Translations under genes and position numbers: made by a program
Shown: in pieces, positions 46,208-55,045 of the stretch
Numbering within the stretch: the first letter of the stretch is position 1
How the letters are laid out: each line of letters begins with the position of its first letter
Notes under the pieces: generated by a model
Told to the model about the DNA's origin: nothing
The model's input: only the letters and a program-made list of their open reading frames with translations
Database searches by the model: none
Origin: Bordetella pseudohinzii
Lineage (GTDB): Bacteria; Pseudomonadota; Gammaproteobacteria; Burkholderiales; Burkholderiaceae_B
Direction: 5' to 3'
Length of the DNA stretch: 64,000 bases
NCBI RefSeq assembly: GCF_000657795.2
Contig: NZ_JHEP02000003.1
Coordinates: forward strand, 186,001 to 250,000

Positions 46208-46229
46208 TATTATTAGATCGCTAATAATA
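46208..46229 (+). promoter_or_regulatory. MarR-type operator upstream of the TauE/SafE gene
   Basis: Perfect palindrome TATTATTAG (46208-46216), ATCG, CTAATAATA (46221-46229), containing the shared TTAG-N4-CTAA word. An AT-rich -10-like TAATAA overlaps its right arm; the -35 is weak. Confidence 0.8.
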
Positions 46230-46282
46230 ATCCGCAGGTGTCGGTGTGCGATTCCGATACCGGCTCATCCCGCGAGACCCTC

Positions 46283-47056
46283 ATGGACATGTCGCTGCCG
46301 TGGACGATGCCCGAATGGCCCGGCTATCTTCTCCTGGCCTTCGCCGCCGCCACCTTCATTGTCGCGGGCATCGTCAAGGGCACGCTGGGCGTGGGTCTGC
46401 CGCTGGTTGCTGTGCCCATGCTGTCCTTTGTGCTGCCGCCCCTGACCGCGATCAGCCTGCTGGTCGTGCCCGTGCTGGCGTCCAATCTCTGGCAGGCCGT
46501 CAGGGCGGTGGAGCCCAGGCGGGCCCTCGGGCGGTTCAAGGGCCTGTCGGCCGCGCTTTTCATCAGCACCATCGTCTCGGTGCGCTTGGCCCTGTCCTTG
46601 CCCACCGAGCTGCTCAACCTGCTGGTCGCCGGCTCGGTGGTGTGCGCCGTGGTCCTGATGGTCTATCGGCCGGATAGCGCCATTCCACCCCAGCGGGAGG
46701 GCAAGCTGGGCGTGGCGGTCGGGCTGCTGGCCGGCGCCATGGGCGGCGTGTCCTCGATGACGGGCCCTTTCATCATCACCTATCTGATGGCCTTGCGGCT
46801 GCCGCGCGAAGCGTTTATCGGCGGCATCAGCATCATCTATCTGTTCGGGATGATCCCGCTTTACGCCTCGCTGGCCCTCTACGGGCGTCTCGGGCTGTCC
46901 GAGATGGTGTGCTCGGCGATCGCTCTGCTGCCCATGGCCCTGGGGATGTCGATAGGCCGCAGGCTGCGCGGCCTGTTGAGCGAAGGCGCTTTCCGCAATG
47001 TGCTGCTGGGTTTTCTGTCCACCTTGGCGCTGCTGCTTATCGGCAAGGGCGTCTAG
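46283..47056 (+). CDS. TauE/SafE family membrane permease
   Basis: A 257-residue protein with seven to eight helices and the TauE/SafE pattern (IVKGTLGVGLPLVAVPML in the first repeat; GAMGGVSSMTGPFIITYLMAL in the second). The family moves sulfonates, sulfite and small organic anions. Here the shared operator suggests export or import of an aromatic acid, or relief of an intermediate; this is inferred. GTG 46238 would add 15 residues; ATG 46283 is preferred. Confidence 0.85.
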   Translation: MDMSLPWTMPEWPGYLLLAFAAATFIVAGIVKGTLGVGLPLVAVPMLSFVLPPLTAISLLVVPVLASNLWQAVRAVEPRRALGRFKGLSAALFISTIVSVRLALSLPTELLNLLVAGSVVCAVVLMVYRPDSAIPPQREGKLGVAVGLLAGAMGGVSSMTGPFIITYLMALRLPREAFIGGISIIYLFGMIPLYASLALYGRLGLSEMVCSAIALLPMALGMSIGRRLRGLLSEGAFRNVLLGFLSTLALLLIGKGV

Positions 47057-47163
47057 CCCGGCCCGGATCACCATCGAGCGCGGTTATCAGGTAGAGTTCG
47101 CGGCGTTACATCTCACGCCATGCCGGTATCGCGGCCTGGGACGCGCAATCCTGGAGGGCATTC

Positions 47164-48366
47164 ATGCGCCAAATCGTCATCATCGGCGGCGGCCACGCCG
47201 CGGCACAACTCTGCGGCAGCCTGGCCGACGCCGGCCAGGACCTGGCCGTCACGCTGATCAGCGAGGAGACGCAGCTGCCCTATCACCGGCCGCCGCTGTC
47301 CAAGACCTTTATCAAGGACGCGACCGCCGAGCCGACGCCGCTGCGCCCGGCCAGCGCCTACGAGGGCGTCCGCCTGTTGCTGGGCGAGACCGCCACGGCC
47401 ATCGATGCGGCCGCGCGCACCGTGACGCTGGCCTCGGGCGCGGTCGTGGCCTATGACGAGCTGGTGCTGGCCACCGGCGCGCGCCCGCGCCGCCTGGCGG
47501 CCCTGGAGCCGGCGCCGGCCAATCTGCACTATCTGCGCACCGCCTCCGACGCGCGCCTGCTGCGCGACGCCCTGGCCCAGGCCAGCCGCATCACCGTGCT
47601 GGGCGGAGGGTTCATCGGCCTGGAGATCGCCGCCACGGCCGCCGCGCTGGGCAAGCAGGTCGAGGTCTTCGAAAGCCAGCCCCGTTTGCTGGCGCGCTCG
47701 GTCTCGCCCGAGGTCTCGGAGCGGGTCGCCGCCCATCTGCGCGATGCCGGCGTCGTGCTGCACCTGGGCGTGAGTGTCGAGGGTTTTGACCTGGCCGATG
47801 GCCGCGTCGGCGCGTTGCGCGCCGGCGGACGCAGCCATCCGGTGGCGTTGCTGATCGCGGGCATTGGCGCCGTGCCCGAGACCCGTCTGGCCGAGGCCGC
47901 CGGCCTGGCCGTGGACAACGGCATCGTGGTCGACAGCCATATGCAGACGTCCGAGCCGCACATCCATGCCATCGGCGATTGCGCGGCCTTTCCCTATCTG
48001 CGCGAGGGCCGCCGCCTGCGCCTGGAGTCGGTGCAGAACGCCAACGACCAGGCCCGCACGCTGGCGGCCGTGTTGTGCGGCCAGCCGGCCGATTACCGCG
48101 CCCTGCCCTGGTCCTGGTCCGACCAGGGCGCGCTGCGCTTGCAGATCGCCGGCATCGCGCCGGCGGACGCCGAGCGCCGGCTGCGTCCCGGCCCCAAGCC
48201 CGGCAGCCTGTCGGTCATGCACTTCCTGGACGGGCGCCTGATGTGCGTGGAGTCCATCAACGCGCCGCTGGACCACATGGCCGCGCGCAAGCTGCTGGAT
48301 CTGGCCGAGCATCCGCCGGCCGAAGTGCTGCTCGATCCGGCGGTGGCCTTGAAAACGCATTGCTGA
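47164..48366 (+). CDS. FAD-dependent ferredoxin/rubredoxin reductase-type oxidoreductase
   Basis: A 400-residue pyridine-nucleotide oxidoreductase. FAD site IVIIGGGHAAAQL at the N-terminus, LPYHRPPLSKTFI, LATGARPR, NAD site ITVLGGGFIGLEIAATAA near 142, and the second FAD site IHAIGDCAAFP near 273, with LESVQNANDQA and a C-terminal reductase domain. It resembles reductases that serve Rieske and P450 systems (BphA4/ThcD type). No ferredoxin gene is adjacent and no TTAG-N4-CTAA site precedes it, so a link to the phthalate genes is not shown. GGAGGG precedes ATG 47164. Confidence 0.9.
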   Translation: MRQIVIIGGGHAAAQLCGSLADAGQDLAVTLISEETQLPYHRPPLSKTFIKDATAEPTPLRPASAYEGVRLLLGETATAIDAAARTVTLASGAVVAYDELVLATGARPRRLAALEPAPANLHYLRTASDARLLRDALAQASRITVLGGGFIGLEIAATAAALGKQVEVFESQPRLLARSVSPEVSERVAAHLRDAGVVLHLGVSVEGFDLADGRVGALRAGGRSHPVALLIAGIGAVPETRLAEAAGLAVDNGIVVDSHMQTSEPHIHAIGDCAAFPYLREGRRLRLESVQNANDQARTLAAVLCGQPADYRALPWSWSDQGALRLQIAGIAPADAERRLRPGPKPGSLSVMHFLDGRLMCVESINAPLDHMAARKLLDLAEHPPAEVLLDPAVALKTHC

Positions 48367-48587
48367 ACACCCGGCCCGCCGCGCCTGGGCCGGCGGCACC
48401 CGGAGGCGGCGGACAATCAGACGCTTGGCGCTATTGAGGGCGGGCGCGCATCCGTATCCTGACGGATTGCATCCACCGCCAGCGCCGCGCCGGGCGCCCG
48501 CTTCATGCCGCTGAACCGTCCTCTCTTTGTCGCCGCCATGCCGGCCTGCCGTTCTCGCGGGCGGCGGCCGCGCGGCGGCTAGGCGCC

Positions 48588-49736
48588 ATGGGCGCGGCGG
48601 CGCGGATCTACGACAGCGTCACGGCCTGGGCCGGGCTGGCATTGGACCGCGGCCTCATGGGCACGCCCATCAGCCAGTGGGCCCTGGCCTTGCTGGTGCT
48701 GCTGATGGCCTTGTTGGCGCGCCACTTCTTCTGCCGGGCCGTGCTGCGGCATCTGGAGCGGCGCATGGGCCAGCGCGAGGCGGACCCGGCCATGGGCGCG
48801 GCGCTGGGGCCGCCCATCCGCTTCATCCCCATCGTCGTGGCGGTCTTCGTGATTTCGCGCATCGTCAGCGCCGACGCCGAGTGGCGCGAGCTGTTCGCCC
48901 AGGTCAATCGCACGCTGGTCGTCCTGACGCTGTTCTGGGTCCTGTCCGGGGCCGCGGCGCCGCTGTTGACCGCCCTGGGCCGGCGCGAAAACGGCATCAG
49001 CCCCAGCATGATCGCCTGGGCCTTGAGGATCTCCCGGATCGTCATCGTGCTGCTGGCCGCGGCCATCATCCTCGAGATCTGGGGCATCCGCGTCGGTCCC
49101 ATCGTGGCCGGCTTTGGCCTGTTCGGCGCCGCCGTGGCTCTGGGCGCGCAAGACCTGTTCAAGAACCTGATCGCGGGGATTTTCATCATCGCCGAAAGGC
49201 GCTTCGAGAGCGGCGACTGGATCCTGGCCGAGGGCCAGGTCGAGGGCACGGTGGAGACCATAGGCCTGAGGACCACACGGGTGCGCCGTTTCGACCTGGC
49301 GCCGGTGTTCGTGCCCAACGCCAGGCTGGCCGATAGCGCGGTCGTCAATTTTTCGCGCATGACCTATCGGCGCATTTCCTGGATCGTCAGCCTGGATTAC
49401 CGCAGTTCCTGCGGGCAGCTGCGCCGCGTCCGCGATGAGGTGCAGGCCTATATCCTCGGCAGCGCGGCCTTTGTGCATCCGCCGCAGGCGCCGGTCTTCG
49501 TGCGCGTGGACAAGTTCAACGACTCCTCGATAGACCTGATGGTCTATTGCTTTACGCGGACCACCGACTGGGGCGAGTGGCTGCGGCTCAAGGAGGCGCT
49601 GGCCTGCGCCATCAAGGACATCGTGGCGCGGGCCGGGGCCGCTTTCGCCTTTCCCAGCCGCTCGATCTATGTGGAGACCCTGCCGGCCGGGGTGGATGTC
49701 CGGCCGGCGGGCCCCGGCTCGTCGGAGGCCGCCTAG
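48588..49736 (+). CDS. MscS family mechanosensitive channel
   Basis: A 382-residue membrane protein with four N-terminal helices, the MscS pore helix (VGPIVAGFGLFGAAVALGAQDLFKNLIAG; Gly/Ala-rich TM3 packing), a beta-domain (ERRFESGDWILAEGQVEGTVETIGLRTTRVR in part) and an alpha/beta tail (FNDSSIDLMVYCFTRT). It opens under membrane tension to release solutes in osmotic downshock. Preceded by 221 bp of GC-rich sequence with no feature I can support. Its stop codon shares the CTAG tetranucleotide with the stop of the convergent aldoxime dehydratase. Confidence 0.92.
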   Translation: MGAAARIYDSVTAWAGLALDRGLMGTPISQWALALLVLLMALLARHFFCRAVLRHLERRMGQREADPAMGAALGPPIRFIPIVVAVFVISRIVSADAEWRELFAQVNRTLVVLTLFWVLSGAAAPLLTALGRRENGISPSMIAWALRISRIVIVLLAAAIILEIWGIRVGPIVAGFGLFGAAVALGAQDLFKNLIAGIFIIAERRFESGDWILAEGQVEGTVETIGLRTTRVRRFDLAPVFVPNARLADSAVVNFSRMTYRRISWIVSLDYRSSCGQLRRVRDEVQAYILGSAAFVHPPQAPVFVRVDKFNDSSIDLMVYCFTRTTDWGEWLRLKEALACAIKDIVARAGAAFAFPSRSIYVETLPAGVDVRPAGPGSSEAA

Positions 49737-50791
49737 GCGGGCGCCCAAAGTTCGGCGAAGGGCAGCATGCCCGTGGCCGGGTGGCAGTTGACGTACTCGA
49801 AGGCATGGCCGTCCTGCAGCACGAAAAGCTCATGCCAGGTGACGACCTCGCGCTTTTCCTTGTGCAGCCGGTTCATGTCGATGGCGTGGCGGTAGATGTC
49901 GAGATGGGTCTCGTGCGAGGCGGCCCAGCCCTCCAGGTGCGCCAGGGACAGAAAATACGCCGCCACCGAAGTCTCCTGGCGCGGCGAGCCGTCCTCGTTC
50001 AGGTTGGCCATGATGCGCAGCGACATACAGCCGGTGGCGACCTTGTGGTCGCGCAGGAAGTTCATGCCGCGCATGAGCTTGGGCTGCAGCGCCTGCAGGT
50101 AGTCCTGCGTCTGTTCGACACCGGCGCCTTCCCAGAACTGGCCCGAGCGCAGCATGGCCACATTGTGCGGCACGCGCGCCAGCAGGCGGGCGCCCCGGCT
50201 TGCCGGCTGCGCGGGCGCCGGCAGCTGGCTGCCCCAGGGGCTGACCAGCTCATCGATGGCCGAGACCGGCAGACGGTCGCGCGCGGCGCCGAAATAGCCA
50301 TTGTTGGTGATGGATACGATGGCGGTTTGCGGCGTGCGGCCGAAGCCGATGCGGTACGTCGGCTTGGAATAAATGGTCTCGTGGCGGTCGTAGGGCACGC
50401 TGACGGTTTCGTTCCAGTAGCCGAAGCTTTCTTGCAGGCGGGCGGGATCGGTGAACCAGGCCCGGAAGCCGGTCTGGCGCATCCAGGTCGCATATTGCGC
50501 CGGATCGGTCCAGTAGGCGACGATGATGCCGTTGGTATGGCCGGCCTCGTCCAGGCAGCGCATGAATTCATAGCTTTCCGGCCCATAGGGGTCGTCCAGC
50601 CAGGGCTGCATGAGGCGATGGAAGGCTTGCTCGTCTTCCCAGCGCAGCGCCTCGGCCTGGATGCCGAAGTAGGCGGTGGTCAGCATGGCGATGGGCTTTT
50701 CCCAGCGCAGGGAAAAGCGCGGCGCGGCCGGCTGGTGGCCTTGCGGCCGGCGCGCGGCGACGGTGCGGGGATATTGCACTTCGAAGGTCAT
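49733..50791 (-). CDS. oxd: Heme-containing aldoxime dehydratase
   Basis: A 352-residue protein matching phenylacetaldoxime dehydratases in length and motifs: ITNNGYFGAARDRLP, a C-M-S-L-R segment with the active-site Ser, W-A-A-S-H-E-T-H-L near residue 295 where the proximal heme His lies in the known enzymes, and WHELFVLQDGHAFEYVNCHP with the second catalytic His near 320. The enzyme dehydrates aldoximes (R-CH=NOH) to nitriles using ferrous heme, in the cytosol. Last gene of a seven-gene operon, 14 bp after the nitrilase that would use its product. Confidence 0.9.
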   Translation of the reverse strand: MTFEVQYPRTVAARRPQGHQPAAPRFSLRWEKPIAMLTTAYFGIQAEALRWEDEQAFHRLMQPWLDDPYGPESYEFMRCLDEAGHTNGIIVAYWTDPAQYATWMRQTGFRAWFTDPARLQESFGYWNETVSVPYDRHETIYSKPTYRIGFGRTPQTAIVSITNNGYFGAARDRLPVSAIDELVSPWGSQLPAPAQPASRGARLLARVPHNVAMLRSGQFWEGAGVEQTQDYLQALQPKLMRGMNFLRDHKVATGCMSLRIMANLNEDGSPRQETSVAAYFLSLAHLEGWAASHETHLDIYRHAIDMNRLHKEKREVVTWHELFVLQDGHAFEYVNCHPATGMLPFAELWAPA

Positions 50792-50805
50792 GTCGTTCTC
50801 CCGCG

Positions 50806-51741
50806 CTAGGCGCCGGCCACGGTCTGGATTACCGCCATGGGGCGTTCCTGGACGGTCAGCTGGAAGATGTCCGGGCGGGCGTAATGGCCGGCCGCGTCGA
50901 AATCGAACTTGCCGCGCGCCAGGTCGTCGGTGTCGAGCTCGGCCACCAGAATGGTTTCACCGCTGAAGTCCGGGCCGGCCAGCACGCGGCCCAGCGGATC
51001 GATGATGAGGCTGCCGCCGCGCATCAGCACGTCGTCGCCCTGGTCGGTGATGTGGTTCTTCATGCCCTGCGGGAATTGGGAGCGCTTCAAGTATTGGCAG
51101 GCCGACAGCACGAAGCAGCGGCCTTCCAGGGCGACGTGGCGCATGCTGGCCTCCCAGCTGTCGCGGTCGTCGGCGGTGGGCGCGCAGTAGATGGATACGC
51201 CCTTGCCGTACATGGCCATGCGCAGCAGCGGCATGTAGTTTTCCCAGCAGATGACCGAGCCCATGGTGCCCCAGGGCGTGTCCACGGTGGTGAGCGTCGA
51301 GCCGTCGCCGAATCCCCAGCACAGGCGCTCGGCGGCCGTGGGCATGAGCTTGCGGTGCTTGCCCAGCAGGCTGCCATCGGGGCCGAAGAACAGCACCGTG
51401 CAATACAGCGTGCCGCCGTCGCGTTCGATGACGCCTATCGTGACGAACAGGCCGGCCTCGGCCGCCGCGGCGCCCAGGGCTTCGGTTTCCGCGCCGGGCA
51501 CGGCGATGGCCTGGTCATAGTATTGGCGGAACTCGTCGCGTCCCTGCGCGGTGCGCATGCCGATGGCGATGTCGAAGCTGGCGCCCTTGGGGTAGCCGCC
51601 GATGAAGGCTTCCGGAAAAACCGCGATCTGGGCGCCCTGGCGGGCGCAGTCGGCGATGAGCTGGCAGGCCTTGGCGACCGTGGCCGGCGTGTCTTCGGTG
51701 ATCGAGGAGGCTTGAACGACTGCTGCCTTGAACTTTGCCAT
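50806..51741 (-). CDS. Nitrilase
   Basis: A 311-residue carbon-nitrogen hydrolase with the complete Glu-Lys-Cys triad: E44 in FPEAFIGGYPKG, K131 in GKHRKLMPT and C165 in SVICWENYMPLLR. The GGYPKG and CWENYMP contexts are those of true nitrilases (aliphatic/arylaceto type) rather than amidases. It converts a nitrile to acid plus ammonia. The start 51741 is set by AAGGAA. It lies between livF (13 bp) and oxd (14 bp), so uptake and both catalytic steps are co-transcribed. Confidence 0.92.
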   Translation of the reverse strand: MAKFKAAVVQASSITEDTPATVAKACQLIADCARQGAQIAVFPEAFIGGYPKGASFDIAIGMRTAQGRDEFRQYYDQAIAVPGAETEALGAAAAEAGLFVTIGVIERDGGTLYCTVLFFGPDGSLLGKHRKLMPTAAERLCWGFGDGSTLTTVDTPWGTMGSVICWENYMPLLRMAMYGKGVSIYCAPTADDRDSWEASMRHVALEGRCFVLSACQYLKRSQFPQGMKNHITDQGDDVLMRGGSLIIDPLGRVLAGPDFSGETILVAELDTDDLARGKFDFDAAGHYARPDIFQLTVQERPMAVIQTVAGA

Positions 51742-51754
51742 GATGGATTTCCTT

Positions 51755-52456
51755 CTAAATACCCAGATAAGTGCGACGGATGTCGTCGTTGGATTCGAGT
51801 TCGGCCGCGCTGCCCTGCATGGCGATGCGGCCGCTTTCCAGAACATAGGCGCGGCCCACCACGCGCAAGGCGCTGGCCACGTTCTGTTCGATCAGCAAAA
51901 CGGAAATGCCCCGGGCGTTGACGGTCATGATGGCCTTGTGCACTTCGTCGACCATCATCGGGGCCAGGCCGTGGCTGGGTTCGTCCAGCAGCAACAGGCG
52001 CGGCCTGGCCATCAGCGCGCGGCAGAAGGCGACCATCTGCTGTTCGCCGCCGGACAGCGTGCCGGCCAGTTGCGCGCGGCGTTCGGCCAGGCGCGGAAAG
52101 AGCGTGAAGCAGGCCTGGATGTCTTCACTCAGGTCCGCGTCGCGCCGGCTGTAGGCGCCCAGCAGCAGATTGTCGTAGACGCTCATCTCGGGGAAGACAT
52201 GGCGGCCTTCCGGCACGCAGGCCACGCCCGCCTGGACGCGGCGGTGCGCGGGCAGCTGGCGCAGGTCGCGGCCCTCGAACTCGATGGCGCCGCCGACCTT
52301 GGGCAGCTGGCCGCAGATGGCGCGGATGAGCGAGGTCTTGCCGGCCGTGTTCGCGCCCAGGATGGCCACGGTCTCGCCGGCGCGCACCTCGATGCTGACG
52401 TCCTGCAGCACCGGGCGCGGCCCATAGCCGCCGCTGAGATTACGTATGCTGAGCAT
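51755..52456 (-). CDS. LivF-type ABC transporter ATPase
   Basis: A 233-residue ATPase: Walker A GANTAGKTSL, canonical signature LSGGEQQMVAFCRAL, Walker B LLLDEPSHGL. The start at 52456 overlaps the end of livG by 17 bp. One of two ATPases of the aldoxime-island importer; separate here, unlike the fused paralogue at 25548. Confidence 0.93.
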   Translation of the reverse strand: MLSIRNLSGGYGPRPVLQDVSIEVRAGETVAILGANTAGKTSLIRAICGQLPKVGGAIEFEGRDLRQLPAHRRVQAGVACVPEGRHVFPEMSVYDNLLLGAYSRRDADLSEDIQACFTLFPRLAERRAQLAGTLSGGEQQMVAFCRALMARPRLLLLDEPSHGLAPMMVDEVHKAIMTVNARGISVLLIEQNVASALRVVGRAYVLESGRIAMQGSAAELESNDDIRRTYLGI

Positions 52457-53171
52457 GGCTGCCTCCCAGATAAGCGGAAATGACGTCCGGATTGGCGGAC
52501 ACTTCGGCCGGCGTGCCATCGGCGATCAGGCGGCCGAAGTTGAGCACCAGCAGGCGCTCGCACAGGCGCATGATGGCGCGCATATGGTGCTCGACGACGA
52601 TGAGGGTGAGACCGTCGCGGTCGCGCAGCTCGCGCAGGGTCGCCATCACCGTATCCATTTCGGGCGGCGTGAGGGCGGCCATCACTTCGTCGAGCAAGAG
52701 GATGCGGGGCTGGGTCGCCAGGGCCCGGGCCACTTCGCCCAGGGCTTTCTGCGGAAAGGTGAGGTCATCGACGTCGGCATGCGCCTCGGCGCGCAGGCCC
52801 ACCTTGTCCAGGCAGTCCCAGGCCAGGGCGCGCGCATCGGCCAGGTTGTGGTGCAGCAGGCCCGCGGTCGTGACGTTCTCCAGCAGGCTCATCTCGGGAA
52901 ACAGCGCCGTGTTCTGGAACGTCTTTGTCATGCCCTGGCGGGCGATGACGTGCGGACGCTTGCGGTCGATGCGCTTGCCGTCGAAGTGGATCCGGCCCGA
53001 GGTGGGGCGGTACAGGCCCACGAGCATGCTGAACAGCGTGGTCTTTCCGGCGCCGTTCGGGCCGATCAGGCCGATGATCTCCTTGGGGCGGATGCTGAAC
53101 GACACATCGTTGACGGCCACCAGGCCGCCGAAGCGGACGGTCAGGTTGCTGGCGATCAGGTTTGCATTCAT
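52440..53171 (-). CDS. LivG-type ABC transporter ATPase
   Basis: A 243-residue ATPase: Walker A GPNGAGKTTLFS, Walker B RILLLDEVMAALTPPE, H-loop VEHHM. The signature position reads LTFPQKALGE (near 139) rather than LSGGQ, so, as in the fused paralogue, the LivG site is degenerate while LivF is canonical. The start overlaps the livM stop (ATGA). Confidence 0.93.
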   Translation of the reverse strand: MNANLIASNLTVRFGGLVAVNDVSFSIRPKEIIGLIGPNGAGKTTLFSMLVGLYRPTSGRIHFDGKRIDRKRPHVIARQGMTKTFQNTALFPEMSLLENVTTAGLLHHNLADARALAWDCLDKVGLRAEAHADVDDLTFPQKALGEVARALATQPRILLLDEVMAALTPPEMDTVMATLRELRDRDGLTLIVVEHHMRAIMRLCERLLVLNFGRLIADGTPAEVSANPDVISAYLGGSHAQHT

Positions 53172-54130
53172 GCGCGCGCTCCTGCCCGCTTGCCGCGGAA
53201 GACCGACACCAGCCCGCGGGGGCGCCAGAGCACGATGGCGATGAGAACGATGCCAAACGTGAAGGGGGCGATGCCGGCGGCCTTGTTGGACAGATAGGTG
53301 TTGAGGATTTCTTCGAGCGGCACGACCACCAGCGCGCCGATGATGGGGCCGGCCAGGGTGCCCACGCCGCCGACGATGGCGATGAGCGCGGCCCGTATCG
53401 AGATGCCGGCGGCGCTGAAGACGCTTTCGGGATCGAAGAAGAAAGTGAACTGCGCGAACAGCGTGCCGGTGGCGGCGGTGAGCGCCGCGGAGATGAGCGC
53501 GCCGATCAGCTTGACCTTGAGCGTGTTGACGCCGGCCACCTCGGCGGCCTCTTCGTTCTCACGCACGGCGCGCAGCAGATAGCCCATCTTGCCGTGGGCC
53601 AGGCAGGCGAAGACCGCCGACACGATGACGAACAGCCCGGTGAACAGGTAGACATAATTGCCCGCGCCGCGGAACTGCATCATGGCCCAGGAATTGCCGA
53701 CGAAAGGCACGGAGATGCCTTGCGGACCGCCGGTGATGCCGGGCAGCGAGGTCGCCAGGATGCGGCAGGCTTCGCCGAAGGCCAGGGTCGCCAGGGCGAA
53801 ATAGGGGCCCTTGAGCCGCATGGTGGGCAGCGCCAGAACGACGGCCGCCAGCATGGCCAGGACCATGCCCAGCAGCATGCCCAGCCAGGGCGTGATGCCC
53901 CACAGGGTTTGCAGCACGGTGGAGGAATAGGCGCCGATGCCGAAGAAGGCCGCGTGGCCGAGCGAGATCTGGTTGGCCAGGCCGCCGACGATGTTCCAGC
54001 ATTGGCCCAGCGTGGCCGCCATGAGCACCAGGCAGAGCACCCGCACGCCATAGCCGCGCGGATCGAGGGCCTGGGACAGGGCCAGCGCGGCCATGGCCGC
54101 CACCGCGATGAGGATCAGGGATTTTTTCAT
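53168..54130 (-). CDS. LivM-type ABC transporter permease
   Basis: A 320-residue permease with about ten helices; CWNIVGGLANQISLGHAAFFGIGAYS is the LivM signature region (shown in part) and GGVGTLAGPIIGALVVVPLEEIL its C-terminal counterpart. ATG 54130 overlaps the livH stop (54127-54129); a longer frame to 54760 lies antisense-free inside livH and is not coding. Confidence 0.93.
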   Translation of the reverse strand: MKKSLILIAVAAMAALALSQALDPRGYGVRVLCLVLMAATLGQCWNIVGGLANQISLGHAAFFGIGAYSSTVLQTLWGITPWLGMLLGMVLAMLAAVVLALPTMRLKGPYFALATLAFGEACRILATSLPGITGGPQGISVPFVGNSWAMMQFRGAGNYVYLFTGLFVIVSAVFACLAHGKMGYLLRAVRENEEAAEVAGVNTLKVKLIGALISAALTAATGTLFAQFTFFFDPESVFSAAGISIRAALIAIVGGVGTLAGPIIGALVVVPLEEILNTYLSNKAAGIAPFTFGIVLIAIVLWRPRGLVSVFRGKRAGARA

Positions 54131-54996
54131 CGTGCCCCCTTGCCCAGCAGGCCCTGCGGACGAAACGCGAGAAAGGTGATGAACACCACGAATAAGGCGA
54201 GGTTCTGCAGCTGTATCGGCATGACGAGGGTGGAGAGCGATTGGATCACGCCGACGATCAGGCCGCCGACCAGCGCGCCCAGCACGCTGCCCAGGCCGCC
54301 CAGCACGACGACGGTGAACATCAGCACCACGAACTGCGCGCCCGCCGTGGGGCTGACGGCCGAGTAGCTCAGGATGACGCCGCCGCCGAAGGCGGTCAGG
54401 CCGGTGCCCAGGCCGAAGGCGATGGCATAGACGGTGCGGGTGTCGATGCCGAACAGCTGCGCGGCATTGGCATTTTGCGAGGTGGCGCGTATGGCGCGGC
54501 CTATCCAGGTGCGCGTCAGCAGCAGCCAGAGCGCGCCGGAGATGGCCAGCGCGGCGATGAAGGCCACGAGATAGGGCACGGAGATGAACAGCGGGCCGAG
54601 TTCCAGCGCGGCGGTCTGGTAAGGCGTGCGCACGGAGCGGAACTCCGAGCCGAAGAGCATCAGCGCGCCGTTCTCGATCACGGCCAGCAGACCGACGGTC
54701 AGGAAGATCTGCGCCACGGGCGGCGCCTTGAGCACATGCTGCACGAGCAGGCGCTGGCACAGCGCGCCGAGGGCGAAGCCCACGGCCAGGGCCACGAAGG
54801 CGCCGAACACCGGGTCCAGGCCCAGGTAGGCCCAGGAGAACCAGGCGGCGTACATGCCTATCATCAGAAATTCCGCCTGCGCGAAATTGACGATCTTGAG
54901 CACGCCGAACACCAGCGACAAGCCGACGGCGATCACGCCGTAGACACCGCCGATCAGCAGCCCGTCAATCAGGGTTTGGAGAAATGCGGAGATCAT
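54127..54996 (-). CDS. LivH-type ABC transporter permease
   Basis: A 289-residue permease with the LivH signature (GGVYGVIAVGLSLVFGVLKIVNFAQAEF in part; VVLGGLGSVLGALVGGL). Translationally coupled to livM; 49 bp after the receptor gene. Confidence 0.94.
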   Translation of the reverse strand: MISAFLQTLIDGLLIGGVYGVIAVGLSLVFGVLKIVNFAQAEFLMIGMYAAWFSWAYLGLDPVFGAFVALAVGFALGALCQRLLVQHVLKAPPVAQIFLTVGLLAVIENGALMLFGSEFRSVRTPYQTAALELGPLFISVPYLVAFIAALAISGALWLLLTRTWIGRAIRATSQNANAAQLFGIDTRTVYAIAFGLGTGLTAFGGGVILSYSAVSPTAGAQFVVLMFTVVVLGGLGSVLGALVGGLIVGVIQSLSTLVMPIQLQNLALFVVFITFLAFRPQGLLGKGAR

Positions 54997-55045
54997 GGAG
55001 TGTCCTGCGGGCCGGCGCGCGCGCCGGCCCTGGGGGGAAGAGGAT

